From contig JBFHVL010000001.1 in assembly GCA_041589565.1 (NCBI GenBank), positions 1-64,000 on the forward strand: 64,000 bases of DNA. Reading direction: 5' to 3'. Below, in pieces: positions 26,620 through 34,906 of this stretch. Positions within the stretch are counted from its first letter, which is position 1, and the number at the start of each line of letters is the position of its first letter. The DNA is from Pleionea sp041589565 (lineage in GTDB: Bacteria; Pseudomonadota; Gammaproteobacteria; Enterobacterales; Kangiellaceae). The position numbers and the translations under genes were made by a program. The notes beneath the pieces are model-generated. The model had not been told where the DNA came from and searched no databases. It saw only the letters and a program-made list of their open reading frames with translations.

Positions 26620-26735
26620 AACTGAACCTATGAGAGATTTTAAATACTAATCGTGTCGGCAATTCTCTCTTTTTAGATTACAGGAGTAAAGGCAAGTTAC
26701 TATTTCAACTCTTAATCATACTATATACACACTCT

Positions 26736-26763
26736 TTTACATTCGGACATACACGTGAATAAT
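26736..26763 (+). promoter_or_regulatory. Candidate promoter for plus-strand small RNA
   Basis: TTTACA (26736-26741) and AATAAT (26758-26763) with a 16-base spacer; each hexamer matches consensus in five of six bases. No protein gene on the plus strand follows before the terminator at 26872-26899. Confidence 0.5.
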
Positions 26764-26769
26764 TAATAC

Positions 26770-26899
26770 CGATACACTCATCAGGCAAACTTGGAATGTA
26801 AAGGCTGAGTGACTAAAACATCTGTTACAAAGCGAATTTTCAGGTTTCGCTCCTCAAACAACCCCATTGAAACCCGCCTCTTGGCGGGTAATTTTTTTA
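26770..26899 (+). ncRNA. Candidate small RNA, about 130 nt
   Basis: The stretch between DUF2889 (minus) and the next genes has no convincing plus-strand ORF. It has a promoter-like sequence at 26736-26763 and an intrinsic terminator ending 26899. Stems within it are CACTCA (26775-26780) with TGAGTG (26806-26811), AGCGAA (26831-26836) with TTCGCT (26846-26851), and the terminator. An unpaired CTCCTC follows the second stem and could pair with Shine-Dalgarno sequences. No known family was recognised. Confidence 0.45.
26872..26899 (+). terminator. Intrinsic terminator (plus strand)
   Basis: ACCCGCC and GGCGGGT pair perfectly over 7 bp around TCTT, then AA and seven T (26892-26898 region). The T-run is only on the plus strand, and no plus-strand gene precedes it within 1.1 kb. 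Confidence 0.8.
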
Positions 26900-26913
26900 A
26901 GCGAAAATCAAAG

Positions 26914-26933
26914 TGTCAGGGCTTTCCCTGACA
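26914..26933 (-). terminator. Hairpin, possible terminator of the 27023-27205 gene
   Basis: TGTCAGGG and CCCTGACA form an 8-bp stem with loop CTTT on the plus strand. On the minus strand CTTTGATTTTC follows, a weak U-rich tail, so it may terminate the small minus-strand gene upstream. Confidence 0.45.
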
Positions 26934-27022
26934 ATGGGCATCAGTAAATAAATAGCCAAGCCAAAGGATTTAGTCCAGAGGAATGTAACCGGGACAATCT
27001 GCGCTAAAATCGAAGTTATTGT

Positions 27023-27205
27023 TTAACCACAATGTTGTGGCATAGGCATGTACGCAGGCTCAATGAACAGTGGTTCTGCATTAAATGGCACTAGAGCAGT
27101 CAATTGAACTTTATTCCAATTCGCACTCATGGAAATAACGGTTAATGAAAGAGATGCTGCTAACAATACAGTATAACCCCAGCTTTTACTCAGGTGAGAT
27201 CGCAT
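27023..27205 (-). CDS. Hypothetical small exported or membrane-anchored protein
   Basis: 60 residues from ATG at 27205. The basic start MRSHLSKSWGY and a hydrophobic stretch (about 11-26) form a signal peptide or anchor. The remainder is short and proline-rich (LFIEPAYMPMP). Only a G-rich stretch stands in for a Shine-Dalgarno. No recognised family. A different frame continues open for 25 codons past the stop, so a frameshift cannot be excluded. Confidence 0.4.
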   Translation of the reverse strand: MRSHLSKSWGYTVLLAASLSLTVISMSANWNKVQLTALVPFNAEPLFIEPAYMPMPQHCG

Positions 27206-27354
27206 TGATTCGCCCCCGCGAATTGGCTCGCCGCCTTACAGCATAAGCCTGTCATTTAACATGATATCGACACTTCACGATATAGACGTAACAACACGAG
27301 AAAAGGTTTTAAAGATAATGAAAAAATTTGTCTAGATTAACTTACAGTTTCTCA

Positions 27355-28068
27355 TCAACTGGAGTTTTTCGTGAAGTTCATTATTGAAGTACGTTTTTTT
27401 AAAGATAGTTCGGGGCACTTTTTAAGGAGACGTTGTACTGCGGAGAACAAAGACCAAATTTCGGCACGCGCAACAGAGTCTGGCCACTCGTATACGGACA
27501 GCCCCTCGGCGAAGGAGTCGACATAGGCTACACGCTGGGTCAATTGGCTGGACATTGGTTTAATTGAGCTACCTTTACGGACATCGTCGATCAAATATTC
27601 TGACGAGCGGACTCGCTTTCGCACACGGGTCCAGCATATTCGTGCTTCACACTCTGGATTAATGGCTTTTGCTTGCCCGACCAATTCATCCATCGCATTA
27701 AAAGACCAGATTTCAACCGGAGAAGGAGCTAAGGGAACTAAAATCACTGAAGCGACTGACACCATTGCCCGCGTCATAGGACTTATATGAGGGGGACCAT
27801 CGAGTAAGATCACATCATAATTATCCTGCTCTTTTTCAAGCAGGTTAAGCAACTCTGCAGGAGTTCCAGCAGTTGCAATTGAAATACCCGTGTCCTCGTA
27901 AATATCTTCACGCACCTGGTGCCATGCAAGAACCGAGTTTTGCGGAGGATCGCAGTCAACTAGCAAAGTATTACAAACATCTGAAAACGTAGTAGCCAAA
28001 TTGACACACAAAGTGCTTTTACCCACACCTCCCTTAGCCTGTGCAATTGCGATTACTTTTGCCGTCAT
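27355..28068 (-). CDS. ParA-family ATPase, orphan
   Basis: 237 residues from ATG at 28068; a TTG six codons upstream is not preferred. The deviant Walker A is QAKGGVGKSTL (about 9-19), with Walker A' DCDPPQNS and Walker B VILLDGPP, as in MinD/ParA ATPases that dimerise on DNA or membrane. No ParB or partner gene is adjacent and no parS-like repeats are seen. It might partition a protein complex rather than DNA. The upstream gap of about 250 bases separates it from the divergent DASS gene. Confidence 0.88.
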   Translation of the reverse strand: MTAKVIAIAQAKGGVGKSTLCVNLATTFSDVCNTLLVDCDPPQNSVLAWHQVREDIYEDTGISIATAGTPAELLNLLEKEQDNYDVILLDGPPHISPMTRAMVSVASVILVPLAPSPVEIWSFNAMDELVGQAKAINPECEARICWTRVRKRVRSSEYLIDDVRKGSSIKPMSSQLTQRVAYVDSFAEGLSVYEWPDSVARAEIWSLFSAVQRLLKKCPELSLKKRTSIMNFTKNSS

Positions 28069-28315
28069 AGTTTTCAGAGCGCTCAAAATTCTAGTTTTTG
28101 TTAAACTTGATTATAGATAGTTTTTGCAATTTCTTGATTATTTTGGCCTTTTTTTCACAAGCGGTCAAATGATGAGCAGGAAATGTCGGAAAAATAATCC
28201 TTAAAACCTCAAACCAGCCGCTTTTGCCCGTCTTTCCCTATACGACTTTATCACTTGACTTTGCTTATATTTTTCAGCAACTTAGGTGAAATTTTTACAA
28301 CAATAAATAAAATCT

Positions 28316-29725
28316 ATGACCGAACGCCTTGACTCCATTGAGCCTACTCAACAACCAGCAAAACGTTTTATGATTTGGTTCGCTCCACTCATCGCACTTA
28401 TTATTAGCCTGAGTGGCTCTTTTATTGGGCTGACGACTCCGGCAGCTATCACACTCGGGATAACACTCTGGTGTGCTCTCTGGTGGGTATTTGAGCCCAT
28501 TCCTATAGCGGCGACCAGCCTATTACCGTTAGCACTTTTTCCTTTACTGGGTATCGTTGCTCCAAATCAGGTAGCACAAGCCTACGGCCATCCGCTGATC
28601 TTGTTACTCATGGGTGGTTTTATACTGTCCAAGGCAATGGAACGTTCTGGAACCCATCGCCGTATCGCACTTCATATGATCCATCTGTTTGGAGCAGACT
28701 CCAGCTCACGTGTGCTGATTGGCTTTATGGTTGCTGCTGCGTTACTTAGCATGTGGATTTCTAACACAGCAACGACTCTGATGTTACTTCCTGTTGCACT
28801 TGCGGTACTTGAAAAAAATCGCGATAAAGCTTTGGTTCCCGCATTACTGCTAGGCACAGCTTACGCTGCAAGTATTGGCGGTATAGGCACTCCCATTGGC
28901 ACTCCACCTAATATGTTATTTCGTGGTGTTTATGAGCAGGCAACTGGCCAAGAAATTGGATTTGTGCAATGGATGAGCTGGGCAATTCCGGTCGTCATGG
29001 TATTTATTCCTCTAGCATGGTTGTGGCTTAAACGAGGCTTACAAACTAATAACCACCTCGAAGTACCTCACCCTGGCGCATGGCGCGCAGAAGAAAAGCG
29101 CGTTTTAGCAATTTTCGCGATTACTGCAGTTTTATGGATCACTCGTACCGAGCCATTTGGCGGTTGGAAAGGATGGATTGAGCTACCTTACGCCAATGAT
29201 GCTAGTGTTGCTCTACTCGCTGCCGCTGTCATGTTTATGGTCCCCAACGGCAAAGGCGATCGCTTGCTGGATTGGGAGACAGCCAACAAAATCCCTTGGG
29301 GCGTTTTAATACTTTTTGGCGGCGGTATATGTATTGCCAAAGCGTTTGAGCAGTCAGGGCTCAGTCAGTTAGCCGGGGAAAACTTGGTGATACTGACCGA
29401 GATGCCCTTATGGCTCGTACTACCACTGATTTGCCTCGCAGTAACATTTATAACCGAAGTGACCAGTAATACAGCGACAACCACACTACTTATGCCCATT
29501 TTGGCCGCCGCCGGGATTTCCGCAGGTATCGATCCGGCCATTTTAATGGTTCCAGCGGCAATGAGTGCCAGCTGCGCATTTATGTTACCCGTTGCGACGG
29601 CGCCTAATGCAGTAGTCTTCGGGAGTGAGAAAATTTCAATTCAACAAATGGCGCGCAAAGGAGTAGCACTCAATTTTATCGGTGTTTTAGTGATTAGCGG
29701 GCTTTGTTTATTGCTTGTCGCGTAG
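28316..29725 (+). CDS. DASS-family sodium:anion symporter (SLC13-like)
   Basis: 469 residues and 11-12 hydrophobic segments. The two SNT motifs that bind substrate and sodium are present as WISNTATTLMLLPVA (about 145-159) and EVTSNTATTTLLMPI (about 382-396). DASS members take up dicarboxylates such as succinate, malate or fumarate with Na+. The exact substrate is not visible. Start ATG at 28316 follows an AT-rich stretch with little Shine-Dalgarno. Confidence 0.92.
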   Translation: MTERLDSIEPTQQPAKRFMIWFAPLIALIISLSGSFIGLTTPAAITLGITLWCALWWVFEPIPIAATSLLPLALFPLLGIVAPNQVAQAYGHPLILLLMGGFILSKAMERSGTHRRIALHMIHLFGADSSSRVLIGFMVAAALLSMWISNTATTLMLLPVALAVLEKNRDKALVPALLLGTAYAASIGGIGTPIGTPPNMLFRGVYEQATGQEIGFVQWMSWAIPVVMVFIPLAWLWLKRGLQTNNHLEVPHPGAWRAEEKRVLAIFAITAVLWITRTEPFGGWKGWIELPYANDASVALLAAAVMFMVPNGKGDRLLDWETANKIPWGVLILFGGGICIAKAFEQSGLSQLAGENLVILTEMPLWLVLPLICLAVTFITEVTSNTATTTLLMPILAAAGISAGIDPAILMVPAAMSASCAFMLPVATAPNAVVFGSEKISIQQMARKGVALNFIGVLVISGLCLLLVA

Positions 29726-29788
29726 GAAACTAATTGAGTCAAAATACATCAAAGCCAGTGATATAGCCCTTTTTCAAGGTGAAGTAAT

Positions 29789-29817
29789 TTGCTAAATCAC
29801 AGCTGGTCGCATACTAT
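29789..29817 (+). promoter_or_regulatory. Candidate promoter of the 48-residue gene
   Basis: TTGCTA (29789-29794), a 17-base spacer and TACTAT (29812-29817). The -10 matches five of six bases and the -35 four of six. Expected transcription start is near 29824, giving a leader of about 70 bases before the ATG at 29897. Confidence 0.55.
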
Positions 29818-29896
29818 ACAGTACAGGCCGTCACAATAACGCAATACTCGGGCCTTACATTAGGACGGAAAACACACATCAAGGAGATGTATTTCG

Positions 29897-30043
29897 ATGA
29901 AACTATTAAAACACAAAGTCAGTGGACGCAATACCCAATCAGTCAATGGCGAGTTTTTATTTCGCCGTAGCCGACGCGGGGCAGCCGACCATCAAACAGA
30001 AGCCGATGCACGACTGAGTCGTAGCAAAGTTTCAGAAAAGTAA
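29897..30043 (+). CDS. Small basic protein, 48 residues, unknown function
   Basis: Opens with MKLLKHKVSGRNTQSV and has a perfect AAGGAGATG Shine-Dalgarno seven bases before the ATG. The product is strongly basic (about 12 Lys/Arg against 5 acidic residues), with an RRSRRG patch at 23-28, and no transmembrane helix. A nucleic-acid-binding role is possible but not shown. It has its own promoter (29789-29817) and terminator (30058-30103), so it is probably monocistronic. No family recognised. Confidence 0.7.
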   Translation: MKLLKHKVSGRNTQSVNGEFLFRRSRRGAADHQTEADARLSRSKVSEK

Positions 30044-30057
30044 CACCTTAATAGAAT

Positions 30058-30103
30058 CGCTTAACCAGGGCTGGTCGGCTCTAGTTAAGCGTTCTCTGTG
30101 TTT
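30058..30103 (+). terminator. Long hairpin ending the 48-residue gene
   Basis: CGCTTAAC (30058-30065) pairs with GTTAAGCG (30084-30091). Inside it AGGGCT pairs with GGCTCT, partly by G-U pairs, around GGTC, making one nearly continuous 14-bp stem. TTCTCTGTGTTT follows. A second stem, AAGCGTT with AACGCTT, overlaps it and could serve the enoyl-CoA hydratase on the other strand. Confidence 0.6.
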
Positions 30104-30851
30104 AACGCTTTAGAAATGCTTCAAAAGCAGCTTTTGCAGCATCGCCATCTAGCAATTTCTTAAAATCCTCACCCTCTTCTTTAATCCGGTCCACCAATTG
30201 TTTGCGACTGCTACCCCGCAATAATTCTCGAGTGGCATGCACCGACTCAGCGGGCAGTTTTAGTAGCTTTTGTTGCCACTGCTGCAACTGCTGCTCAACA
30301 TCTGCTGCCGTTTCAACCGCCAGGTTAATTAAACCAGCCTGCTCAGCCTGTCGATTATTAAAACGCTCGCCTAGTAACAGCCATTCAGTTGCTTTTTTCA
30401 GTCCGATTTGCTCTGGCATCAATAGGCTGGAGCCTGCTTCCGGACATAGACCTAAAGAGGTAAAGGGTAAGGCGAAGACAGCGGAACTGGAAGCCACCAC
30501 TAAATCGCAATGCAATAGTAGCGTCGTCCCTATTCCAACAGCCGGACCATTAACACCCGCAATCATGGGTTTGGTACAGGATGCCAAAGCAAACAGAAAT
30601 TGCCAAACTGGACTGTCATCCTGGTGAGGCGGATTTTCGAGAAAGTCTTTAAGATCATTTCCGGCACAAAATGCGCTGTCGGATCCGATTATGGTCACCA
30701 GTCGCACGGAATCATCACTAGTGGCTTCAATTAAACCATCTGCCAGTGCCTGATACATATCAGCGGTAATAGCATTCTTTTTATCAGGGCGATGAAACTG
30801 CAGCGTCATTACGCCGCCTTCAACAACCTTTAGAATACTTGAGTCTGTCAT
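30102..30851 (-). CDS. Enoyl-CoA hydratase/isomerase family protein
   Basis: 249 residues, one crotonase domain. The CoA-binding and oxyanion elements are AFCAGNDLKDF (about 60-70) and VNGPAVGIGTTLLLHCDLV (about 100-118). The proximal catalytic Glu is probably in LCPEAGSSLLMP. Crotonases hydrate or isomerise enoyl-CoA; the exact reaction is not set by sequence. It follows the M28 peptidase gene by 17 bases on the minus strand. Confidence 0.88.
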   Translation of the reverse strand: MTDSSILKVVEGGVMTLQFHRPDKKNAITADMYQALADGLIEATSDDSVRLVTIIGSDSAFCAGNDLKDFLENPPHQDDSPVWQFLFALASCTKPMIAGVNGPAVGIGTTLLLHCDLVVASSSAVFALPFTSLGLCPEAGSSLLMPEQIGLKKATEWLLLGERFNNRQAEQAGLINLAVETAADVEQQLQQWQQKLLKLPAESVHATRELLRGSSRKQLVDRIKEEGEDFKKLLDGDAAKAAFEAFLKR

Positions 30852-30868
30852 AGTGTCTTCTCAATTGA

Positions 30869-32269
30869 TTAATATTTAAGACCGAAGCCAAAGTTTCCTT
30901 CAACTTGTGCTGTGGCATAAGCAAACACCACCCACACGGCCAGGTTTTGTTTTAAATGCTCAGGGTTTACTTTGTCGAGTGTATCGTTGGCTGTGTGATG
31001 TAAGTCGAAATAATCAGTGCCATCCTGACGAAGCGCGAAAGTGCTCATGCCCAAAGCTCGTAACGGCCAAAGATCTGGTCCTCCGGTCGCTTTAGCTTTA
31101 CCTTTCTCAACCCCAAGTGGCTTTAGCACCTCAACAAGCTGATCGATAAGCGGCTCCTTCTCATTGGCCGAACTCCAATCAATTGACCAGATAGGACCTG
31201 CTCCAAAATCAGATTCGGCTCCGGTAATGTGCTTGACCATTTCAACTGCATGCGCTTTGGCATAGGCTTTAGCACCCCACAGACCTTGCTCCTCATTCGC
31301 CCACAGCACAACTCGAATAGTACGCTTGGGCCGTTTTCCTTCAGCAATCAGCTTGGCTGCAGCCATGGTAAGTGCGACACCCGCTCCATCGTCCACGGCG
31401 CCTGTTCCCAGATCCCAAGAGTCGAGATGGCCACCTATCACGATGACTTCATCAGGTCGATCACTCCCCTTAATTTCTCCGATAATGTTATATGAGGTGT
31501 AGTCTCGACCCGTTCCGGAAGTCAAAGTCAACCCCAGCTCGACAGGGCCACGACGCAACTGATTCAGTAATAGGTCTGCATCTGGATTGGATAACGCGGC
31601 CGCCGGAATCTTGGTAACACTTTCTGAGTAATTCATGTTTCCAGTATGCGGAAATCGATCATGGTCGGTTCCAATTGACCGAATCACAATAGCTTTGGCA
31701 CCTTTGCTTCCAGCTACTGAAGCGCCTTGACTACGGGCCACCACGGCTTTGCCATAAGCGCTACCATCTCGAGTTTTAGCCATTTTATAGCTAATAAAAA
31801 CGATTTTGCCTTCTACTTCGCCGCGCTCTGCCTTTTGTAAATCTTCAAAGGTTTCAAAATGAACAATTTCTCCACGAATGCCTTGCTCACCCGTCCCAAC
31901 ACTATTTCCGAGCGCTGTTACAAATACCTTTTGCGGAAAGGGAGATAAAATTTCTGCATACTCGTCACCACGATTCCAGCTTGGAAAGGTTACTGGTTCT
32001 TTCCAGATCTTATCAAACCCCAGCTCTTGAAACTTTTTTTCCGCCCAAGCCACTGCTCTGGCATCACCTTCGGTACCTGCCATTCGAGGACCAACTTCTG
32101 TAGTAAGAGATTCTAATATTTGATAAGCCAAGTCGCTGGCTTGCGCTTTATCCCTTAATTGTTTTAGATAATTCACTTCCTGGTCGTTCAGTTTGCCGGC
32201 TGATTGAACGTCCTTTAAACAGCCAGCAGTTAAGATAAGTGCAATGGTTATTAGTTTTATTGTTTTCAT
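30869..32269 (-). CDS. M28-family metallopeptidase lipoprotein
   Basis: 466 residues. A lipoprotein signal ends in LILTAGC, placing the lipidated cysteine at about 17. A PA-like insert (about 130-220) precedes the M28 zinc peptidase core: GGHLDSWDLGTGAVDDGAG supplies the first His/Asp ligands, WANEEQGLWGAKAYA the catalytic Glu and a ligand, and the last ligand is in LHHTAND. Members act as aminopeptidases or carboxypeptidases in the periplasm, supplying amino acids from peptides. It is upstream of the enoyl-CoA hydratase gene. Confidence 0.9.
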   Translation of the reverse strand: MKTIKLITIALILTAGCLKDVQSAGKLNDQEVNYLKQLRDKAQASDLAYQILESLTTEVGPRMAGTEGDARAVAWAEKKFQELGFDKIWKEPVTFPSWNRGDEYAEILSPFPQKVFVTALGNSVGTGEQGIRGEIVHFETFEDLQKAERGEVEGKIVFISYKMAKTRDGSAYGKAVVARSQGASVAGSKGAKAIVIRSIGTDHDRFPHTGNMNYSESVTKIPAAALSNPDADLLLNQLRRGPVELGLTLTSGTGRDYTSYNIIGEIKGSDRPDEVIVIGGHLDSWDLGTGAVDDGAGVALTMAAAKLIAEGKRPKRTIRVVLWANEEQGLWGAKAYAKAHAVEMVKHITGAESDFGAGPIWSIDWSSANEKEPLIDQLVEVLKPLGVEKGKAKATGGPDLWPLRALGMSTFALRQDGTDYFDLHHTANDTLDKVNPEHLKQNLAVWVVFAYATAQVEGNFGFGLKY

Positions 32270-32363
32270 CTTTTACTCCAGATTGCGAGGGACAAAGATT
32301 ACCAAATCCTCTTAGCTGTTGTAAGATGAGTACACAAACTATTACAACGAATAGGTAAATTCG

Positions 32364-32846
32364 ATGTCTCAATCCATATACGATCATGAAGTGGTTTCGC
32401 TCGATGGAAGCAAAATTTCATTGTCGGACTATAAGAACCAAGTTTTACTGATTGTAAACACTGCTAGCGAGTGTGGATTTACACCACAATACGATGGACT
32501 GGAAAAAATCTACCAGCAATATAAAGAGCAAGGCTTCAGCGTGTTAGGGTTTCCCTGCAACCAGTTTGGAAAGCAAGAGCCTGGTGATAACAGTGAAATT
32601 GCAAATTTTTGCACAACGCGTTTTTCGGTGACCTTCCCAATGTTTGAAAAAATCGAAGTAAATGGTGAAAAAACCCACCCTTTATTCGAACAGCTTAAAG
32701 CAGAGGCACCCGGGATTTTAGGTAGTAAACGTATCAAATGGAACTTCACCAAGTTTTTGATCAATCGGAATGGTGAAGTAATAAAACGTTTTGCTCCAAA
32801 AGATAAACCTGAAAACTTAACTTCTCACATTGAAGCCTTGTTGTAG
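32364..32846 (+). CDS. Glutathione peroxidase family, cysteine type
   Basis: 160 residues. The peroxidatic residue is Cys37 in NTASECGFT, the resolving region FPCNQFGKQEPG is at about 67-78, and the triad Trp/Asn are in WNFTKFLI. Cysteine-type bacterial enzymes reduce peroxides mostly with thioredoxin. No signal peptide. It starts a plus-strand unit with slyX and an SDR. Confidence 0.93.
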   Translation: MSQSIYDHEVVSLDGSKISLSDYKNQVLLIVNTASECGFTPQYDGLEKIYQQYKEQGFSVLGFPCNQFGKQEPGDNSEIANFCTTRFSVTFPMFEKIEVNGEKTHPLFEQLKAEAPGILGSKRIKWNFTKFLINRNGEVIKRFAPKDKPENLTSHIEALL

Positions 32847-32852
32847 AACGTT

Positions 32853-33062
32853 ATGACAGTAGAAGACACCATAGCCGAACTCGAGTGTAAGATTGCCTTT
32901 CAAGACGATGCAATTGAGCAATTAAGTGACACTTTAATTGCTCAACAAAAACAAATCGACCAATTAAATCGACAACTTGAAAAAGTGCACGCTCGCATGA
33001 ATAGCCTGCAAGAACAGGCGGTTGCATCGCAAAGTGAAGAAACTCCACCTCCTCACTATTAA
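32853..33062 (+). CDS. slyX: SlyX-family protein
   Basis: 69 residues. A continuous coiled coil (about 5-48) opens IAELECKIAFQDDAIEQLSD, and the C-terminus PPPHY is the family's characteristic end. Function unknown. It lies seven bases after glutathione peroxidase and 16 before the SDR gene. Confidence 0.9.
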   Translation: MTVEDTIAELECKIAFQDDAIEQLSDTLIAQQKQIDQLNRQLEKVHARMNSLQEQAVASQSEETPPPHY

Positions 33063-33077
33063 AAAAGAGCACAATCC

Positions 33078-33905
33078 ATGTCATTAAATACTAAAACCAT
33101 CATCATTACCGGTGCCAGTCGTGGTATCGGTCGAGCTATGGCTTTAAAGTTTGCTTCAGACGGCGCAAATATTGTGATTGCAGCTAAATCGGCTGAACCT
33201 CATCCTAAACTTTCAGGGACCATTTACAGTGTTGCCGAAGAAGTTGAGCAAGCTGGCGGTAATGCCCTTCCCTATCAGCTCGATGTACGCAAAGAGTTGC
33301 AAGTTAAGAAGCTGATGGAGAGTGCCCAGAACCATTTTGGTAGTATCGATGTCATCATTAATAATGCCGGTGCAATAAGCCTGACAAATGTTGAAAAAAC
33401 AAGTCCTAAACGTTACGACTTGATGCAGTCCGTTAATCATCGAGCCGTGTTTAATATGGCACATTATGGAATTCCTTATTTAAGACAGTCCGATAATGCC
33501 CACATTTTAAACCTATCGCCTCCGATCAACTTATCGCCTGAATGGCTAAAAGACTATTCACCCTATACTCTCTCCAAATACAGTATGACACTGCTAACTC
33601 TTGGCCTTGCAGAAGAGCTTAAAAAAGACGGTATTGCGGTAAATTCGCTTTGGCCTAAAACCATGATTGCGACTGCAGCGATTGAGTTTGCCGTAGGTGA
33701 TAAAGAAACACTCAATCACTGCCGAACACCTCAAATAATGGCCGACGCGGCTTATGAAATCATCACCACGAAAAGTAATCAGTTAACGGGACAGTGCTTA
33801 CTCGACGAACAAGTTTTGTCACAAGCTGGCATCACTGATTTTTCGAAGTACCAGAATGATCCCGACGTCGAACTTTACACCGATTTATTTATCGATCGGA
33901 AATAA
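33078..33905 (+). CDS. SDR oxidoreductase, HSDL2-like
   Basis: 275 residues, Rossmann fold: TGASRGIGRA (cofactor glycines, about 11-20), NNAGAIS, and the catalytic YTLSK with an upstream Ser in LNLSPP. Overall pattern and length suit the hydroxysteroid-dehydrogenase-like protein 2 group, linked in eukaryotes to lipid metabolism. The substrate is unknown. The bidirectional terminator at 33931-33950 follows. Confidence 0.88.
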   Translation: MSLNTKTIIITGASRGIGRAMALKFASDGANIVIAAKSAEPHPKLSGTIYSVAEEVEQAGGNALPYQLDVRKELQVKKLMESAQNHFGSIDVIINNAGAISLTNVEKTSPKRYDLMQSVNHRAVFNMAHYGIPYLRQSDNAHILNLSPPINLSPEWLKDYSPYTLSKYSMTLLTLGLAEELKKDGIAVNSLWPKTMIATAAIEFAVGDKETLNHCRTPQIMADAAYEIITTKSNQLTGQCLLDEQVLSQAGITDFSKYQNDPDVELYTDLFIDRK

Positions 33906-33930
33906 CATTCTATTATTGCAAGCATAAAAA

Positions 33931-33957
33931 AAGCCGCCCGAAAGCGGCTTTTCTATT
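33931..33957. terminator. Bidirectional terminator between SDR and etfA
   Basis: AAGCCGC and GCGGCTT form a 7-bp stem around CCGAAA. An A-run precedes it and TTTCTATT follows, so it can end the SDR transcript and, from the other side, etfBA. Confidence 0.8.
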
Positions 33958-33973
33958 AATAAGCGATTGAAGA

Positions 33974-34906
33974 TTACAAAGCTTCTTTTAGCTCCGGTAA
34001 AACTTTAAATAAGTCAGCAACCAAACCGTAATCAGCAACCTGGAATATAGGCGCTTCTTCATCTTTGTTAATGGCTACGATTACTTTACTGTCTTTCATA
34101 CCGGCCAAGTGTTGAATTGCTCCAGAAATACCTACTGCAATATAAAGCTCTGGCGCAACAATTTTACCAGTTTGACCAACCTGATAATCGTTTGGAACAA
34201 ATCCAGCATCAACTGCCGCTCGAGATGCACCAACAGCGGCACCTAACTTGTCAGCGATCTCTTCCAGCATATGGAAGTTGTCACCGCTTTGCATGCCGCG
34301 ACCACCAGAAATGATTACACGAGCAGCGGTTAGCTCAGGTCGCTCAGACTGAGTTAACTCCTGACCAACAAAAGAAGCTTTATCGAAAGCCGCGTCACCA
34401 AAGTCAACCGACTCAACAACCGCAGAACCGCCTTCGGCAGCAACAGGATCAAATGCTGTGGCACGCACAGTAATTACTTTAACGGCATCGTCGCTTTGGA
34501 CAGTAGCAATTGCATTGCCGGCATAAATTGGGCGCTTAAAAGTATCGGCTGATTCAACAGCAATGATGTCAGAAATCATCTGAACATCCAGTTTAGCTGC
34601 CACGCGAGGCAAGAAGTTTTTACCGTAAGTAGTGGCAGGCGCCAGAATGTGGGTATAGCCTTCAGCCACTTTAACAACTACATTAGCTAAAGTTTCTGCC
34701 AAGGTATGCTCCAAGGCCCCATCTTCAGCATGAAGAACTTTCTTCACTCCATCTACATTTGAAGCTTGCTCAGCGACAGAACTTGCATTGCTGCCAGCAA
34801 CTAATACATGAATGTCATTACCTAAAGCTTTCGCAGCCGCAATGGTATTCAGGGTCGAAGCTTGTAAGGCTGAATTATTGTGTTCTGCAATTACTAAAGT
34901 TGTCAT
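33974..34906 (-). CDS. etfA: Electron transfer flavoprotein alpha subunit
   Basis: 310 residues. The C-terminal FAD-binding block starts at VIISGGRGMQSGDNFHML and continues GASRAAVDAGF and GQTGKIVAPELYIAVGISG. EtfA with EtfB carries electrons from acyl-CoA dehydrogenases to ETF-QO. Its ATG shares one base with the etfB stop (TAATG). Confidence 0.96.
   Translation of the reverse strand: MTTLVIAEHNNSALQASTLNTIAAAKALGNDIHVLVAGSNASSVAEQASNVDGVKKVLHAEDGALEHTLAETLANVVVKVAEGYTHILAPATTYGKNFLPRVAAKLDVQMISDIIAVESADTFKRPIYAGNAIATVQSDDAVKVITVRATAFDPVAAEGGSAVVESVDFGDAAFDKASFVGQELTQSERPELTAARVIISGGRGMQSGDNFHMLEEIADKLGAAVGASRAAVDAGFVPNDYQVGQTGKIVAPELYIAVGISGAIQHLAGMKDSKVIVAINKDEEAPIFQVADYGLVADLFKVLPELKEAL

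Noticed and set aside
26951..27050. Continuation of the 60-residue minus-strand ORF in another frame (25 codons after its TGA-bounded start)
   Set aside because: Could be a frameshifted C-terminus, but a 25-codon open stretch is common by chance and has no start codon of its own.
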